Shown here: one piece after another, positions 7,534 through 16,117 of the stretch
Layout of the letters: every line of letters begins with the position of its first letter
Position numbering within the stretch: the stretch's first letter is position 1
Assembly (NCBI GenBank): GCA_964637365.1
Contig: CAZWWH010000001.1
Coordinates: 62,001 to 126,000, forward strand
DNA: 64,000 nt
Reading direction: 5' to 3'
Source: Cryptoclostridium sp964637365
GTDB lineage: Bacteria > Bacillota > Dehalobacteriia > UBA7702
Notes under the pieces: model-generated
What the model was told of the DNA's origin: nothing
Databases searched by the model: none
Seen by the model: only the letters and a program-made list of their open reading frames with translations
Program-made: the position numbers and the translations under genes

Positions 7534-8133
7534 TTATAATTCACCGACGTCGACCATCTGTTTCACGATGTCCTTAAAAGCACGGCCACGGTGACTGATT
7601 TTGTTTTTTTCCTCCATGGTCAGTTCCGCAGTGGTTTTACCATAAGACTCCAAATAAAACAGCGGGTCATAGCCGAAGCCCCCGTCGCCCCGATATTCAA
7701 AAAGCAACTCTCCTTCAATAACCCCTTCGCTGAAAAACTTCCGACCATCTGGAAATACCAGCGCCAGGGAGGCTCGAAACTGGGCCTGACGCTGTCCCAC
7801 AGGCACATCTCTCATGGCGTCGAGGAGCTTTTGATTGTTTGATTCCGATGTAGCGTTTTCTCCGCTGTAACGGGCGGAATACACACCGGGCGCGCCCTTT
7901 AAGGCATCCACTGTAATGCCGCTATCATCAGCCAGAGCTGGAATCCCGCTATAATCCACAGCGGCCTTTGCTTTAATATATGCGTTTTCCTGAAAGGTAG
8001 TACCGGTTTCCTCCGGCGCCTCAAAGGCCGGGAAATCTTTCATAGTAAGGATCTCCACATCATAGGGAGCAATCAGGGACACCAGCTCTTTGACTTTTCC
8101 TTGATTACCCGTGGCAAAAAAAAGTTTTTTCAT
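7534..8133 (-). CDS. rdgB: XTP/dITP diphosphatase (RdgB/HAM1 family)
   Basis: 199 aa. It hydrolyses non-canonical purine triphosphates (XTP, ITP, dITP) to monophosphates and so cleans the nucleotide pool. The N-terminus KLFFATGNQGKVKEL carries the family substrate loop. ALADDSGITVDAL holds the catalytic acidic residues, and GDGGFGYDPLFY and SHRGRAF are the other signature segments. The start is ATG 8133 with GAGG 6 nt upstream; an earlier TTG at 8148 overlaps rph. It follows rph by 11 nt, an arrangement common in Bacillota. Confidence 0.95.
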   Translation of the reverse strand: MKKLFFATGNQGKVKELVSLIAPYDVEILTMKDFPAFEAPEETGTTFQENAYIKAKAAVDYSGIPALADDSGITVDALKGAPGVYSARYSGENATSESNNQKLLDAMRDVPVGQRQAQFRASLALVFPDGRKFFSEGVIEGELLFEYRGDGGFGYDPLFYLESYGKTTAELTMEEKNKISHRGRAFKDIVKQMVDVGEL

Positions 8134-8144
8134 ACCGCACCTCG

Positions 8145-8861
8145 TCAATTGTTTTGCTTTAAAAAGGCCTCGTCAATGCCGAAGATTTGCTCAATCCCCT
8201 TCTGGGCCATGGCCAATAATTCATTTAATTGGGCTGGAGAAAAATCACTATTTTCGCCAGTGCCCTGGATTTCGACAAAATTGCCTTGTCCCGTCATCAC
8301 CACATTCATATCCACATCAGCTTTGCTGTCCTCTGCATATTCCAAATCCAAAGACGCCTCGCCGCCCACGAGGCCCACACTAATCGCGGCGATTTTGTTT
8401 TTCAGAATTTTCGGATTCCAGCGTAGCTTTTGGGCTGCCAAGGCCAGAGCCAACCAAGCGGAGCTGATGGCGGCAGTCCGTGTACCGCCATCGGCCTGAA
8501 TTACTTCACAATCAATTTTAATGGTGTGTTCCCCCAACAGCTCCAAATCCACGGCCTGACGCAGGCTGCGGCCAATGAGACGCTGAATTTCCACAGTACG
8601 TCCGGTTTGTTTCCCCCTAGCGGCTTCACGATCACTGCGGGTCAAAGTAGAAGCAGGCAGCAAGGCGTATTCTGCTGTCAGCCATCCTTTACCGGAATCT
8701 CGTAAAAACGACGGAACTCCCTCCTCTACGGTCACAGCCGTCAGAACCCGAGTGTCGCCCTGACTCCAGAGAACTGAGGAAACAGCGTATTTTTGCAAAC
8801 CCGTTTCAATTTTAATGGAACGGATATCATCTAAGGCTCTTTGGCCTCTGTACTGATTCAT
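8145..8861 (-). CDS. rph: Ribonuclease PH
   Basis: 238 aa. This phosphorolytic 3'-5' exoribonuclease trims tRNA precursors after the CCA end. RGQRALDDIR near the N-terminus, GDTRVLTAVTVEEGVP, LTRSDREAARGKQTGRTVEI and the phosphate-site IQADGGTRTAAISSAW are all intact. ATG 8861 is preceded by AGGGGGG at good spacing; the frame is open further upstream into the CorC gene but without a site. It lies 13 nt after the CNNM/CorC gene and before rdgB, one operon. Confidence 0.95.
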   Translation of the reverse strand: MNQYRGQRALDDIRSIKIETGLQKYAVSSVLWSQGDTRVLTAVTVEEGVPSFLRDSGKGWLTAEYALLPASTLTRSDREAARGKQTGRTVEIQRLIGRSLRQAVDLELLGEHTIKIDCEVIQADGGTRTAAISSAWLALALAAQKLRWNPKILKNKIAAISVGLVGGEASLDLEYAEDSKADVDMNVVMTGQGNFVEIQGTGENSDFSPAQLNELLAMAQKGIEQIFGIDEAFLKQNN

Positions 8862-8874
8862 AATTACCCCCCTA

Positions 8875-10182
8875 TTAGTCTTCATCAGGCTCATCAATGG
8901 ACTCTTGAACCACTTCAACACGAATAATGCGCCGATTTTCCATTTCACGCACAATGAATGTCATATTTTGATAGGAAATTTTATCTCCAGTGGAAGGAAT
9001 GCGGTCAAAGAGCTCCAGCAAAAATCCGCCTACAGTGTCATATTCGGGTACATCGCCAACGTTGAGATCAATACGGTCGGCAAAAACGTCAATGGGCAAA
9101 GCACCGTCCACCAAATAATGACCTTGGGATAATTCCACAAATTCCTCTTCATCATCGTGGAGATATTCGTCATCCATCCGGCCAACGATGACCGCAAAAA
9201 TATCACTGAGGGTCACGATGCCAGAGGTTCCACCATGCTCATCAATGACTACGGCAATTTTCGTTTTCTTTTTCTGGAACATACGAAGAAGTTTCCCCGC
9301 GGAAATTCCTTCGGGAACCGCTTCCAAGGGACGAATTTTCAGCGCACTTTTATCGCTGCCGGGAGGCAGAGTAAATAAATCCTTAATATGGACAAACCCA
9401 ATAATATTATCCTTTTCCTCACTGCAAACGGGAAACCGGGTATATTTGTACTGATTGACAACCTTTAAATCTTCTTCCAAGGGATCTTCCAAATAGAGAC
9501 AAACCATGTCGGTGCGAGGAGTCATGATCGCTTCAGCGTCTTTATCGCCTAAATCAAAAATATTATCCATATAGCGATATTGCTGGGGATCCAACAGACC
9601 GCTATCGCTGCTTTCCGCCATCAGAAGCTTAATTTCCTCATCAGTATAAGCCTGATTCTCTTCTGTGGATTTATGACCCATTAGACGCATAGCGCCATTG
9701 GTAACAGCATTAAAAAGTAACATGATAGGGTACGTCAGACGGTAAAACCAAACCAACAACGGCGCCGACCGCAAGGCCCAGCGTTCTGTTTTTAAAATCG
9801 CCAAGGATTTGGGGATCAACTCACCCACCACAATATGAAAGGCCGTAATAATGATAAAGCCAATGGCCACAGCAATGGTGGAAATCACGGCTTCACTTAA
9901 ACCAAATTTTGAAAGCAGTGGACGAATCAAATCGGAAACCGCAGGTTCTCCCAACCACCCTAGGGCCAGAGACGCCAGGGTAATACCCAACTGACAGGCG
10001 GATAAATAGGCGTTCACATTGGCGGAAACCAACTGGGCGTATTTCGCCCCGGCAACGCCATTGGCTACCAACATATCTACCTGGGATTTGCGCACGCGAA
10101 CCAGGGAAAATTCCGCCACAACGAAAAAGGCGTTCATTAATAAAAAGAAAACAACTAAAAGCAAACTAATGGCAATCGACAT
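8875..10182 (-). CDS. CNNM/HlyC-CorC family membrane protein (DUF21, paired CBS, CorC_HlyC)
   Basis: 435 aa. A DUF21 membrane domain (about 1-195, four hydrophobic segments) starts LLLVVFFLLMNAFFVVAEFS. A CBS pair (about 205-335) includes IMTPRTDMVCLYLEDP and VIDEHGGTSGIVTLSDI. A C-terminal CorC/HlyC domain (about 345-425) contains VDGALPIDVFADRI and YDTVGGFLLELFDRIP. Members of this family (CNNM, CorC, MpfA) export or control Mg2+ across the membrane, with ATP/Mg bound at the CBS module; older names call them hemolysins. It heads the operon with rph and rdgB. Its leader carries a short reading frame and a terminator-like attenuator. Confidence 0.9.
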   Translation of the reverse strand: MSIAISLLLVVFFLLMNAFFVVAEFSLVRVRKSQVDMLVANGVAGAKYAQLVSANVNAYLSACQLGITLASLALGWLGEPAVSDLIRPLLSKFGLSEAVISTIAVAIGFIIITAFHIVVGELIPKSLAILKTERWALRSAPLLVWFYRLTYPIMLLFNAVTNGAMRLMGHKSTEENQAYTDEEIKLLMAESSDSGLLDPQQYRYMDNIFDLGDKDAEAIMTPRTDMVCLYLEDPLEEDLKVVNQYKYTRFPVCSEEKDNIIGFVHIKDLFTLPPGSDKSALKIRPLEAVPEGISAGKLLRMFQKKKTKIAVVIDEHGGTSGIVTLSDIFAVIVGRMDDEYLHDDEEEFVELSQGHYLVDGALPIDVFADRIDLNVGDVPEYDTVGGFLLELFDRIPSTGDKISYQNMTFIVREMENRRIIRVEVVQESIDEPDED

Positions 10183-10273
10183 TCCAATTCTCCTTTAAAC
10201 TGTTCATATCACATTTAAGTCTCCAGGGCAGTAAATTTTCAAGTTCCCAGAGATAGATTTTAGCAATTTACAT

Positions 10274-10340
10274 AAAAAAAGACGCAACTCAATATGGAAG
10301 CAGGCTTGCTCCCCGTTGCGAACTTAATCTGCCATATTTT
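10274..10340 (-). promoter_or_regulatory. Attenuator: leader terminator and competing antiterminator pairing
   Basis: In the minus-strand RNA, CGCAAC (10320-10315) can pair with GTTGCG (10288-10283), followed by TC and seven T (10280-10274), a terminator 90 nt before the CorC start. An upstream AATATGGCAG (10338-10329) can instead pair with CTG and CCATATT (about 10303-10291), which lie inside the terminator loop. The two pairings cannot coexist without a pseudoknot. The AATATGG arm overlaps the last codons of the leader reading frame, so translation could decide which forms. This is inferred from complementarity only. Confidence 0.6.
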
Positions 10341-10380
10341 TATGAACAACCGGTGACTTCGATAAAGGAACTTCGTCCAA
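10324..10380 (-). CDS. Candidate 18-aa leader peptide upstream of the CorC gene
   Basis: TTG at 10380 follows AAAGGAG with 8-nt spacing and opens a frame MDEVPLSKSPVVHKNMAD ending in TAA at 10326-10324. The peptide has two acidic residues right after the start and two prolines. Its final codons AAT ATG GCA GAT overlap the antiterminator arm of the attenuator. A rival frame from ATG (MILGRSSFIEV...) begins only 1-2 nt after the ribosome site and is less likely. Translation is not proven. Confidence 0.5.
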   Translation of the reverse strand: MDEVPLSKSPVVHKNMAD

Positions 10381-10422
10381 GAATCATTCTCCTTTCACAC
10401 TTTATCAATTAACTACTGTTAT

Positions 10423-10450
10423 AGTATAACAGAACCAAGGAAATTATCAA
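10423..10450 (-). promoter_or_regulatory. Promoter of the CorC-rph-rdgB operon
   Basis: On the minus strand TTGATA (10450-10445), a 16-nt spacer and TATACT (10428-10423) precede the leader reading frame by about 43 nt. This gives a leader of about 235 nt ahead of the CorC gene. Confidence 0.7.
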
Positions 10451-10526
10451 GGATATTTTCAAGTTTTTCCAGATTAACCTCCAAATATTCACAATAAAAA
10501 CATATTTTAGTTTTTTCATACCATTG

Positions 10527-10560
10527 AAAAGGTCCAAGAGACAATCTCTTGGACCTTTTT
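10527..10560 (-). terminator. Terminator after the polysaccharide deacetylase gene
   Basis: AAGGTCCAAGAG (10529-10540) and CTCTTGGACCTT (10546-10557) form a 12-bp stem flanked by A and T runs. It lies 19 nt after the deacetylase stop and could work in both directions. Confidence 0.85.
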
Positions 10561-10578
10561 AGCTGTTAAGAACGTCTT

Positions 10579-12357
10579 TTATGGGCTGAGATAATCCCCA
10601 TTGACAATCCGGGCGAATTGCTCTATGGAAGTTGTAGGAGAAATCCCCAGGCGATGAATGCCATATCGGGGAGAATCCGCTGTCATATACTTCCCTTTGA
10701 TGATAAAGGCGCAGGAATATCCGGCAATTTCCACGGCTCCAGCCAATTCCTTACTGCACTTCCCATAAGGATACACATAATAGGGATGTTCCTCTCCTAC
10801 CTGCTCCCGCAATAGCGCGCGTCCCCGCCAGCAATCATTTAAAACCCGTTCACAGTATTGATCTTCCGTTTCTAAGGTGCCTGTGATCACTGAGCTGGCA
10901 GGCTCGGCCATAAAGAACTCATTCCTGATTTGGTAGCTTTTACTGGGTCCATGGCCGTGATAGGTATGAGAACCGATTTCCACCAAACCGCTCTGATACA
11001 TTTCCTTCATCATGGCAAAAGTGTAGCGGGGTAAATCCGCAGTTTCATCCAGTCCGGTTTCACTTTTTAGCTGAGAGCTATAAATAACCGGCGCCATATT
11101 GGCCTTAAGGCCCAGTTCCTTTAAAACTGGGAATCCCAATGTGTAGTTATTTTCATAACCGTCGTCAAAAATCACTACCACACTTTTGGACGGAGGCAGT
11201 TGGCCGTAGCGCTCATAGGTCATCAATTCAGAAACCGTCAATGTTTTAAAACCATTATTCTTCAGATATTCCATTTGCTGACGGAATTGAGATACCGGCA
11301 TAATCATGGCATTCCCGTGATATTTCCCACCGGGAGCGCAATCGCTGTCATTGGCGGCCAGGAAATGGTACATCAGAACGGGGATCTTATTGGCCCCCTC
11401 GTAAGAAGTTCCCTCTACCTTCACAGAAACCGTTACTGGTTCGGACCACTTTCCCCGAGAATCCTTTACACTAAGAGATACCTCATAAGTTCCTGCTTCA
11501 AAATACCGTTCCTGGTGGTTTTGCCATTTCATATCGACAACTTCATCCTTTTCATCCTCGTCAGCAGTGACGGTCTGAAAGTCCACCAATTCTCCAGGGG
11601 CGTATACTTCTTTGGTAGTAGTCAATTTCACAGTAGGCGCATGATTATTTTCATCGGACACATAGATATCCGCCCGTCCCGAAGCAGGCGTATATTCCAC
11701 GGCAAAGCCAAAATGCTTCGCTAAAAAACTCACGGGTACCATCAAATGGTCATTTTCCAGATAAGCCGCATTATCCATTTCTCGATTGATACCGTTGCAG
11801 CGGGCAATTTTACTGTTCACCGTAAAAGCGATGGTATTATCTCCATCAGTAACGGAAATTTCCCCTGTCGAAGCATCAGAAGCCACTGTTAGATTTAAAG
11901 CTTGGGCCAAGGATACCAATGGCGCCACCATTAAGTGGTTACGGGATACTGCCGGCAGAGGCATGGTGATGGTTTCCTCCGTTCCTTTAAGGCGGTCACT
12001 ACCATAATAGATCACCGCATGAAGGCTTTTATCTCGGGGAATCTCTGCAGTGGCAGCAGCCTTCGTTGTATCCGTCGGTAGTGGATCATTGTCCTTCTGA
12101 CCATAGTGCCAAAGAGCATAGCATCCAACGGATAGAGACATAACTAAGGTAATGAGAAGTGCCAAAGGGATGATGCGAAATTTTTTATTAGATTTTCTAA
12201 CCGAATTTCTAGAAACTTTCTTATTTTTTATTTTCGCAGTTTTTTCACGATGACTTTGTGCCGGCTTGTCAAAGGGAGGTGTATTTGCAACGCTTTGATT
12301 TCTCCCTCTCACGCTGATATTCTTTTTTTTATTGTAGTTGACTCGATTGCCAGCCAT
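10579..12357 (-). CDS. Exported polysaccharide deacetylase with copper-amine-oxidase-like N-domain
   Basis: 592 aa. A long basic cytosolic N-terminus (about 1-60, many Lys/Arg) precedes one membrane segment (about 62-82). Then comes a copper-amine-oxidase N-terminal-like domain (about 120-240), with ending AYLENDHLMVPVSFLAKHFGF, and a PKD-like region (about 245-325). A NodB-type deacetylase domain follows from about 330: VLMYHFLA, VVVIFDDGYENNYTLGFPVL with the metal-binding Asp-Asp, and SHTYHGHG with the two His. The enzyme should remove N-acetyl groups from wall glycans. It is a single gene. Codons near 12300 are A-rich, encoding the basic tail. Confidence 0.85.
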   Translation of the reverse strand: MAGNRVNYNKKKNISVRGRNQSVANTPPFDKPAQSHREKTAKIKNKKVSRNSVRKSNKKFRIIPLALLITLVMSLSVGCYALWHYGQKDNDPLPTDTTKAAATAEIPRDKSLHAVIYYGSDRLKGTEETITMPLPAVSRNHLMVAPLVSLAQALNLTVASDASTGEISVTDGDNTIAFTVNSKIARCNGINREMDNAAYLENDHLMVPVSFLAKHFGFAVEYTPASGRADIYVSDENNHAPTVKLTTTKEVYAPGELVDFQTVTADEDEKDEVVDMKWQNHQERYFEAGTYEVSLSVKDSRGKWSEPVTVSVKVEGTSYEGANKIPVLMYHFLAANDSDCAPGGKYHGNAMIMPVSQFRQQMEYLKNNGFKTLTVSELMTYERYGQLPPSKSVVVIFDDGYENNYTLGFPVLKELGLKANMAPVIYSSQLKSETGLDETADLPRYTFAMMKEMYQSGLVEIGSHTYHGHGPSKSYQIRNEFFMAEPASSVITGTLETEDQYCERVLNDCWRGRALLREQVGEEHPYYVYPYGKCSKELAGAVEIAGYSCAFIIKGKYMTADSPRYGIHRLGISPTTSIEQFARIVNGDYLSP

Positions 12358-12427
12358 AAGCGCAAACCTCTTTTAGAAAAAGTTTTTCACCTTTCCTTTG
12401 CTTTTATTCTTTATAACGATGATTGTT

Positions 12428-14551
12428 TTACTTTTGTTCCAATGCATCCTCCGTAGCCCAACGGTACCCGTTCTGACGCTCGGAAGAAATTACTGATGAA
12501 GCATTTTGGCTTTGGAAAGTTACAGAATAGTATCCACCCTCATCATCTGTCCCCTCATCGTCTGTAGAACAGCAAAAATAGTTACGGTAAATCTCATTGG
12601 AAGAGATGGTAGAGGTCATGATCTCATCAAATCGATCCGCTGGGATTGCCTCGCCGCCATTCTCTGAGTCATAGGGGGTAAATTCAATGGCTGAAATAGA
12701 ATAATCCTCACGATCCACGTCAAACCCCATATCATTCAAGACCTCTTTGGTTCGTTCAAAGCAGTCATATATCGGGGCAAAAACCTCCCGGAAAAATACT
12801 TTTTCCGTGTCTGCCAGGGATTGATCCAAATGCTCATAGTCAATGGAAAAATCAATGAAACCGATCATGGGAGATTCCTTCATCCTATCAAAGGTTAAAT
12901 CAGCCATATCCTCTTTATAGGCTTCCACCAATTGTTTTTGATTTGCCGCCGAGAGACTGCCGGTGCTCAATCCCACCTCCGAAAGGTCAATATCGGAAAT
13001 GATCAGATCGTCCTGTTCCAAATATTCTAATTGTCGTTCACGCAGGGATTCATCGTTTACAATCGTTTCAATGGCATCCAGCGTTTCCTTTTTATTGACA
13101 CACAGATAGTTTCGATAAATAATTTTACCGTTTTTTAACACAAAGGCCATAGAAAAATTTGCGGGAATGATACCGTCGTCTACCAAAACCTCATCACTTT
13201 CGTTGGCCGTCTTCTTATAATATCCACGATGTTCGATACCATTTTCCGCTAATTTCAAAGCAGCGGCTATGGTATCTTTTTGATCCAAGGTAAAATGCCC
13301 ATACTGCTCTTCAAAGATACTAGAATGACTTTGTCCTGCGGCTGTGTATGCATAAATGGTTCCGTCGCCATAAAAAATAGCATCTCCGCCAATAATCACC
13401 TTAGCGACATCGCTTTCTTTGGGCAAATAGGAATCATATCCCGTTAAGTCCAGGGCGGGAACCGCTACAATCGCGGCAGCCACCACTATAGATACCGCAA
13501 CACTAAGCCAATGAAGCTTTAATGCGCCAATATCAAAGGCAAAAATCACTTCAATCATACGGTTAATTAAAATTAACCCCAAAATACTGCCCAGAATAAA
13601 CCAAGCATCCAGCGCAACCTGAGAATAAGCCATGGAATTCAGGAATAATCCCAGGGCAATCCCGCCGGCAATCGAGAGAGGATATTTTACGATGGCTTTA
13701 AACCAAGGGAAAGCAATGGCTTTCCCTGCGGACTCACTGGAACGCCTGCAATACAAGATCAAGCCAACAGCGGCAATTACCAAAGCTCCCAGAAAGGTAA
13801 TCAGCAGATACCAGGGGGATTCCGGCTGATACTTCATTACCACCATTAAATATTGAAACACTGGTGAAGACCAGTAAAGTATTTTATCCCAAATGATCCC
13901 AGCGATCATAAAGGTTTCATAAAAGGCTTCCATCAACAAAAACGCAAGAAGCAACACCATAGGAACTGCCACCAGGAGATATACGGCGGCGCAGAAGTGC
14001 ACCAAGACATTGCCGGTGAGCATAGCGGCTACTACAGAAAGACTATAAATTGCCAAAAAATAAATGATGGGGCGCAGTAGTCCTAGCCAAATTACTCCGT
14101 CGGAAAGATAACGGAAGTCACCAAATACGGCAATAATCACGAGATTTAACAGGTAAAAGAATAAATATGGCACGAGAACGGAGAAGGCACCGGCGAGATA
14201 TTGCGTCACATAATATCGCTTGCGGCTTACAGGTAAGCTGTGAAAAAAGTCCACCTTCTGCTTGCTATGAAGGAAGGAGAAGAAAATCATACCACTCAAA
14301 ATCGCCAAGGCAATCATGATTATTGCCACAATCTCATTATAATTTACAAGATGCTCCAAAGTCATTTTGACGTCATTGATAAAATGAATGTCTTTATTGA
14401 CGTGTGAGCTGTGACACCGCTGTAAACATATCGTGAGAGGAACCGACAGCGAGAAGAAAAATAACACTACAGTGATACAGAAAAACCATGCTTTATTTTT
14501 TATTGATTCTACGGTCAATCCCAAATCAGAGCAGCAGTTTTTTAAGGTCAT
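12428..14551 (-). CDS. ABC transporter permease of a YtrA-regulated system
   Basis: 707 aa. About six membrane segments occupy the N-terminal 340 residues. FFSFLHSKQKVDFFHSLPVS is the landmark of permeases found with GntR/YtrA-type regulators in Clostridia. A large extracellular C-terminal domain (about 370-707), rich in acidic residues, follows the last membrane segments. It overlaps the ATPase gene by 26 nt and is co-transcribed with it. The substrate is unknown; related systems respond to cell-wall-active antibiotics or act in acetoin use. It is the last gene of the operon. Confidence 0.75.
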   Translation of the reverse strand: MTLKNCCSDLGLTVESIKNKAWFFCITVVLFFFSLSVPLTICLQRCHSSHVNKDIHFINDVKMTLEHLVNYNEIVAIIMIALAILSGMIFFSFLHSKQKVDFFHSLPVSRKRYYVTQYLAGAFSVLVPYLFFYLLNLVIIAVFGDFRYLSDGVIWLGLLRPIIYFLAIYSLSVVAAMLTGNVLVHFCAAVYLLVAVPMVLLLAFLLMEAFYETFMIAGIIWDKILYWSSPVFQYLMVVMKYQPESPWYLLITFLGALVIAAVGLILYCRRSSESAGKAIAFPWFKAIVKYPLSIAGGIALGLFLNSMAYSQVALDAWFILGSILGLILINRMIEVIFAFDIGALKLHWLSVAVSIVVAAAIVAVPALDLTGYDSYLPKESDVAKVIIGGDAIFYGDGTIYAYTAAGQSHSSIFEEQYGHFTLDQKDTIAAALKLAENGIEHRGYYKKTANESDEVLVDDGIIPANFSMAFVLKNGKIIYRNYLCVNKKETLDAIETIVNDESLRERQLEYLEQDDLIISDIDLSEVGLSTGSLSAANQKQLVEAYKEDMADLTFDRMKESPMIGFIDFSIDYEHLDQSLADTEKVFFREVFAPIYDCFERTKEVLNDMGFDVDREDYSISAIEFTPYDSENGGEAIPADRFDEIMTSTISSNEIYRNYFCCSTDDEGTDDEGGYYSVTFQSQNASSVISSERQNGYRWATEDALEQK

Positions 14552-15425
14552 AGCCTTTCACCTCCGTTTCGCTGATGAAAATTTCTTCTAATGATAAAGG
14601 TAAAGCCTCGATAAACAAAGGACTTTCCCGCTTCAGGGTTTCCATTATAAGGTCTTCTTCCCCTCGTACCACCAGGGTATAGAGGGAACCCCTGCGATCC
14701 ATTTTTAATACTTTTAAATCGGCAAAATGTTCCTTAATGACTTCATGGTCAAAGATCGCTTGGATTTTATGAATGGATAATTTCATATCGTCCAAATCCT
14801 TGGATAAAAGCACACCGCCTTTATGTAATAAGCCGATATGGTCGCTGATATCCTCTAATTCTCGGAGATTATGAGATGCCACAATCACGGATAACTCCCT
14901 CTCCGATAAAGCGGCAGCCAAAAGGCTTTTCACTCCTTGGCGAATGACGGGATCTAAACCATCAAAGGTTTCATCACAGAAAATATATTTCGTTTTAGCA
15001 GCCAATGCTGTAATGACCGCCACTTGCTTTTTCATGCCTTTGGAAAAAGTATGGAGCTTTCGTTGAGGCTGTAAATCAAAGTTCTCTAAAAGATGCATAA
15101 AGTAGTCTTCATCAAAATCAGGATAAAAACGGCGATAGTAACGTGCCATTTGCTTCGGTGTAGCATTGGAAAAATAATATGCTTCATCAGGGATGAAGAA
15201 AATCCGTTCTTTCACCGGAACATTTTCAAAAACCGGTGCGCCGTCCATCAAAATTTCTCCTTCATCCTGACGGATGATTCCGGCCATAATTCGAAGCAGG
15301 GTGGATTTCCCTGCACCATTGGTACCGACCAAACCAAAAATGGATCCATCCTTGATTTCCAGATCCACACGATGCAAGGCTTTGACATCATTAAAGGTTT
15401 TGGATACGTTTTTAATCTCTATCAT
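14526..15425 (-). CDS. ABC transporter ATP-binding protein, YtrB-like
   Basis: 299 aa with complete ATPase motifs: Walker A GTNGAGKST (about residues 34-42), signature FSKGMKKQVAV, Walker B YIFCDETFDGLDP and switch His in VIVASHNLRELE. The C-terminal 80 residues form the extra domain common in this subfamily. Its ATG overlaps the TGA of the GntR regulator (4 nt), and its end overlaps the permease start, so all three genes form one translationally coupled operon. Confidence 0.9.
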   Translation of the reverse strand: MIEIKNVSKTFNDVKALHRVDLEIKDGSIFGLVGTNGAGKSTLLRIMAGIIRQDEGEILMDGAPVFENVPVKERIFFIPDEAYYFSNATPKQMARYYRRFYPDFDEDYFMHLLENFDLQPQRKLHTFSKGMKKQVAVITALAAKTKYIFCDETFDGLDPVIRQGVKSLLAAALSERELSVIVASHNLRELEDISDHIGLLHKGGVLLSKDLDDMKLSIHKIQAIFDHEVIKEHFADLKVLKMDRRGSLYTLVVRGEEDLIMETLKRESPLFIEALPLSLEEIFISETEVKGYDLKKLLL

Positions 15426-15823
15426 TTGGGTTCACCCTCTTTCTTTGGGCTTTGACAATGGCGACAATACGCCGAAGAAATTGCTTCAAATAGTTCATCT
15501 TGGGTTAGACCCAACGTAATGGCTTTTTCAAGCAAAGCATCAAACTCTTTGAATAGGTGCTCTTTTTTGACAGTGGTCAGCCGCTCAAAATCTTCGTTAA
15601 TGAAAGAACCCTTGCCTTGAATGGAATAGGTCGTACCACGCTTTTCCAATTCAAGGTAAGCCCGCTGAATGGTATTGGGATTGATGGACAATTCCACTGC
15701 CAAAGAACGAACCGAAGGCAACTGCTCATTGGGCTTTAAAACTCCCTTTAAGGCCAAATCTTCGATGCCATCGATTACCTGAATATAAAGAGGACGTTTA
15801 TCTTTTAGATCCAAAACGATCAT
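15422..15823 (-). CDS. GntR-family repressor, YtrA subfamily
   Basis: 133 aa. The start is ATG 15823, 6 nt after GGGAGG. The winged-helix domain fills residues 1-75, with RPLYIQVIDGIEDLALKG, LPSVRSLAVELSINPNTIQ (recognition helix) and the wing GTTYSIQGKGSFI. The short C-terminal helical tail ends HCQSPKKEGEPK, without the large effector domain of FadR or HutC types, which defines the YtrA group. It probably represses its own ABC operon through the palindrome at 15862-15886. Confidence 0.9.
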   Translation of the reverse strand: MIVLDLKDKRPLYIQVIDGIEDLALKGVLKPNEQLPSVRSLAVELSINPNTIQRAYLELEKRGTTYSIQGKGSFINEDFERLTTVKKEHLFKEFDALLEKAITLGLTQDELFEAISSAYCRHCQSPKKEGEPK

Positions 15824-15861
15824 TCTTTTTCCTCCCTTCATAATTAATTGGGCCTGTGTTT

Positions 15862-15886
15862 ACTGTATGAACATTATTAATACAGT
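15862..15886 (-). promoter_or_regulatory. Candidate YtrA-type operator
   Basis: ACTGTAT (15862-15868) and ATACAGT (15880-15886) are perfect 7-bp inverted arms 11 nt apart. They lie right downstream of the -10 box of the GntR/ABC operon. YtrA regulators bind such widely spaced palindromes; the position suits repression. Confidence 0.75.
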
Positions 15887-15889
15887 TAA

Positions 15890-15918
15890 AGTATAGTAGA
15901 TTGATTCTTTGATGTCAA
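15890..15918 (-). promoter_or_regulatory. Promoter of the GntR/ABC operon
   Basis: A consensus TTGACA (15918-15913), 17-nt spacer and TATACT (15895-15890) on the minus strand. The palindromic operator begins 4 nt after the -10. Confidence 0.85.
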
Positions 15919-15920
15919 TA

Positions 15921-16102
15921 GTGTAGATAAAAACTTTTTTTTGTCATTCTTAATGATTCTTCATTCTGGAAATCAAAGTTAAGCTATGGCATAATAGAAT
16001 TAATCTCAGAAGTGTGAATAAAAAACTTTTTTCGGCATTCTTAATGATTCTTCATTCTGGAAATCAAAGTTAAGCTGTGGCATAATAGAATTAATCTCAG
16101 AA
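15921..16102 (+). repeat. Two tandem 91-bp direct repeats carrying duplicated promoter-like elements
   Basis: Copy 1 (15921-16011) and copy 2 (16012-16102) are nearly identical over their last 70 bases, sharing CATTCTTAATGATTCTTC and GGAATCAAAG-type segments and GGCATAATAGAATTAATC. They differ by a few bases near the start and one A/G change (CTATGG versus CTGTGG). Each ends with a TGGCATAAT extended -10-like element; copy 2 runs into the ribosome site of the lipoprotein gene. The result looks like a doubled promoter. Confidence 0.85.
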
Positions 16103-16117
16103 AGGAAGGTACTTTCG

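Noticed and set aside
10200..10400. M-box (ykoK) or yybP-ykoY riboswitch in the CorC leader
   Set aside because: Neither conserved core is present; the leader is too short and has a clear short reading frame.
14158..14427. Reading frames on the plus strand opposite the ABC permease and other long genes
   Set aside because: They lack ribosome sites, and their sequence is explained as the shadow of the minus-strand genes.
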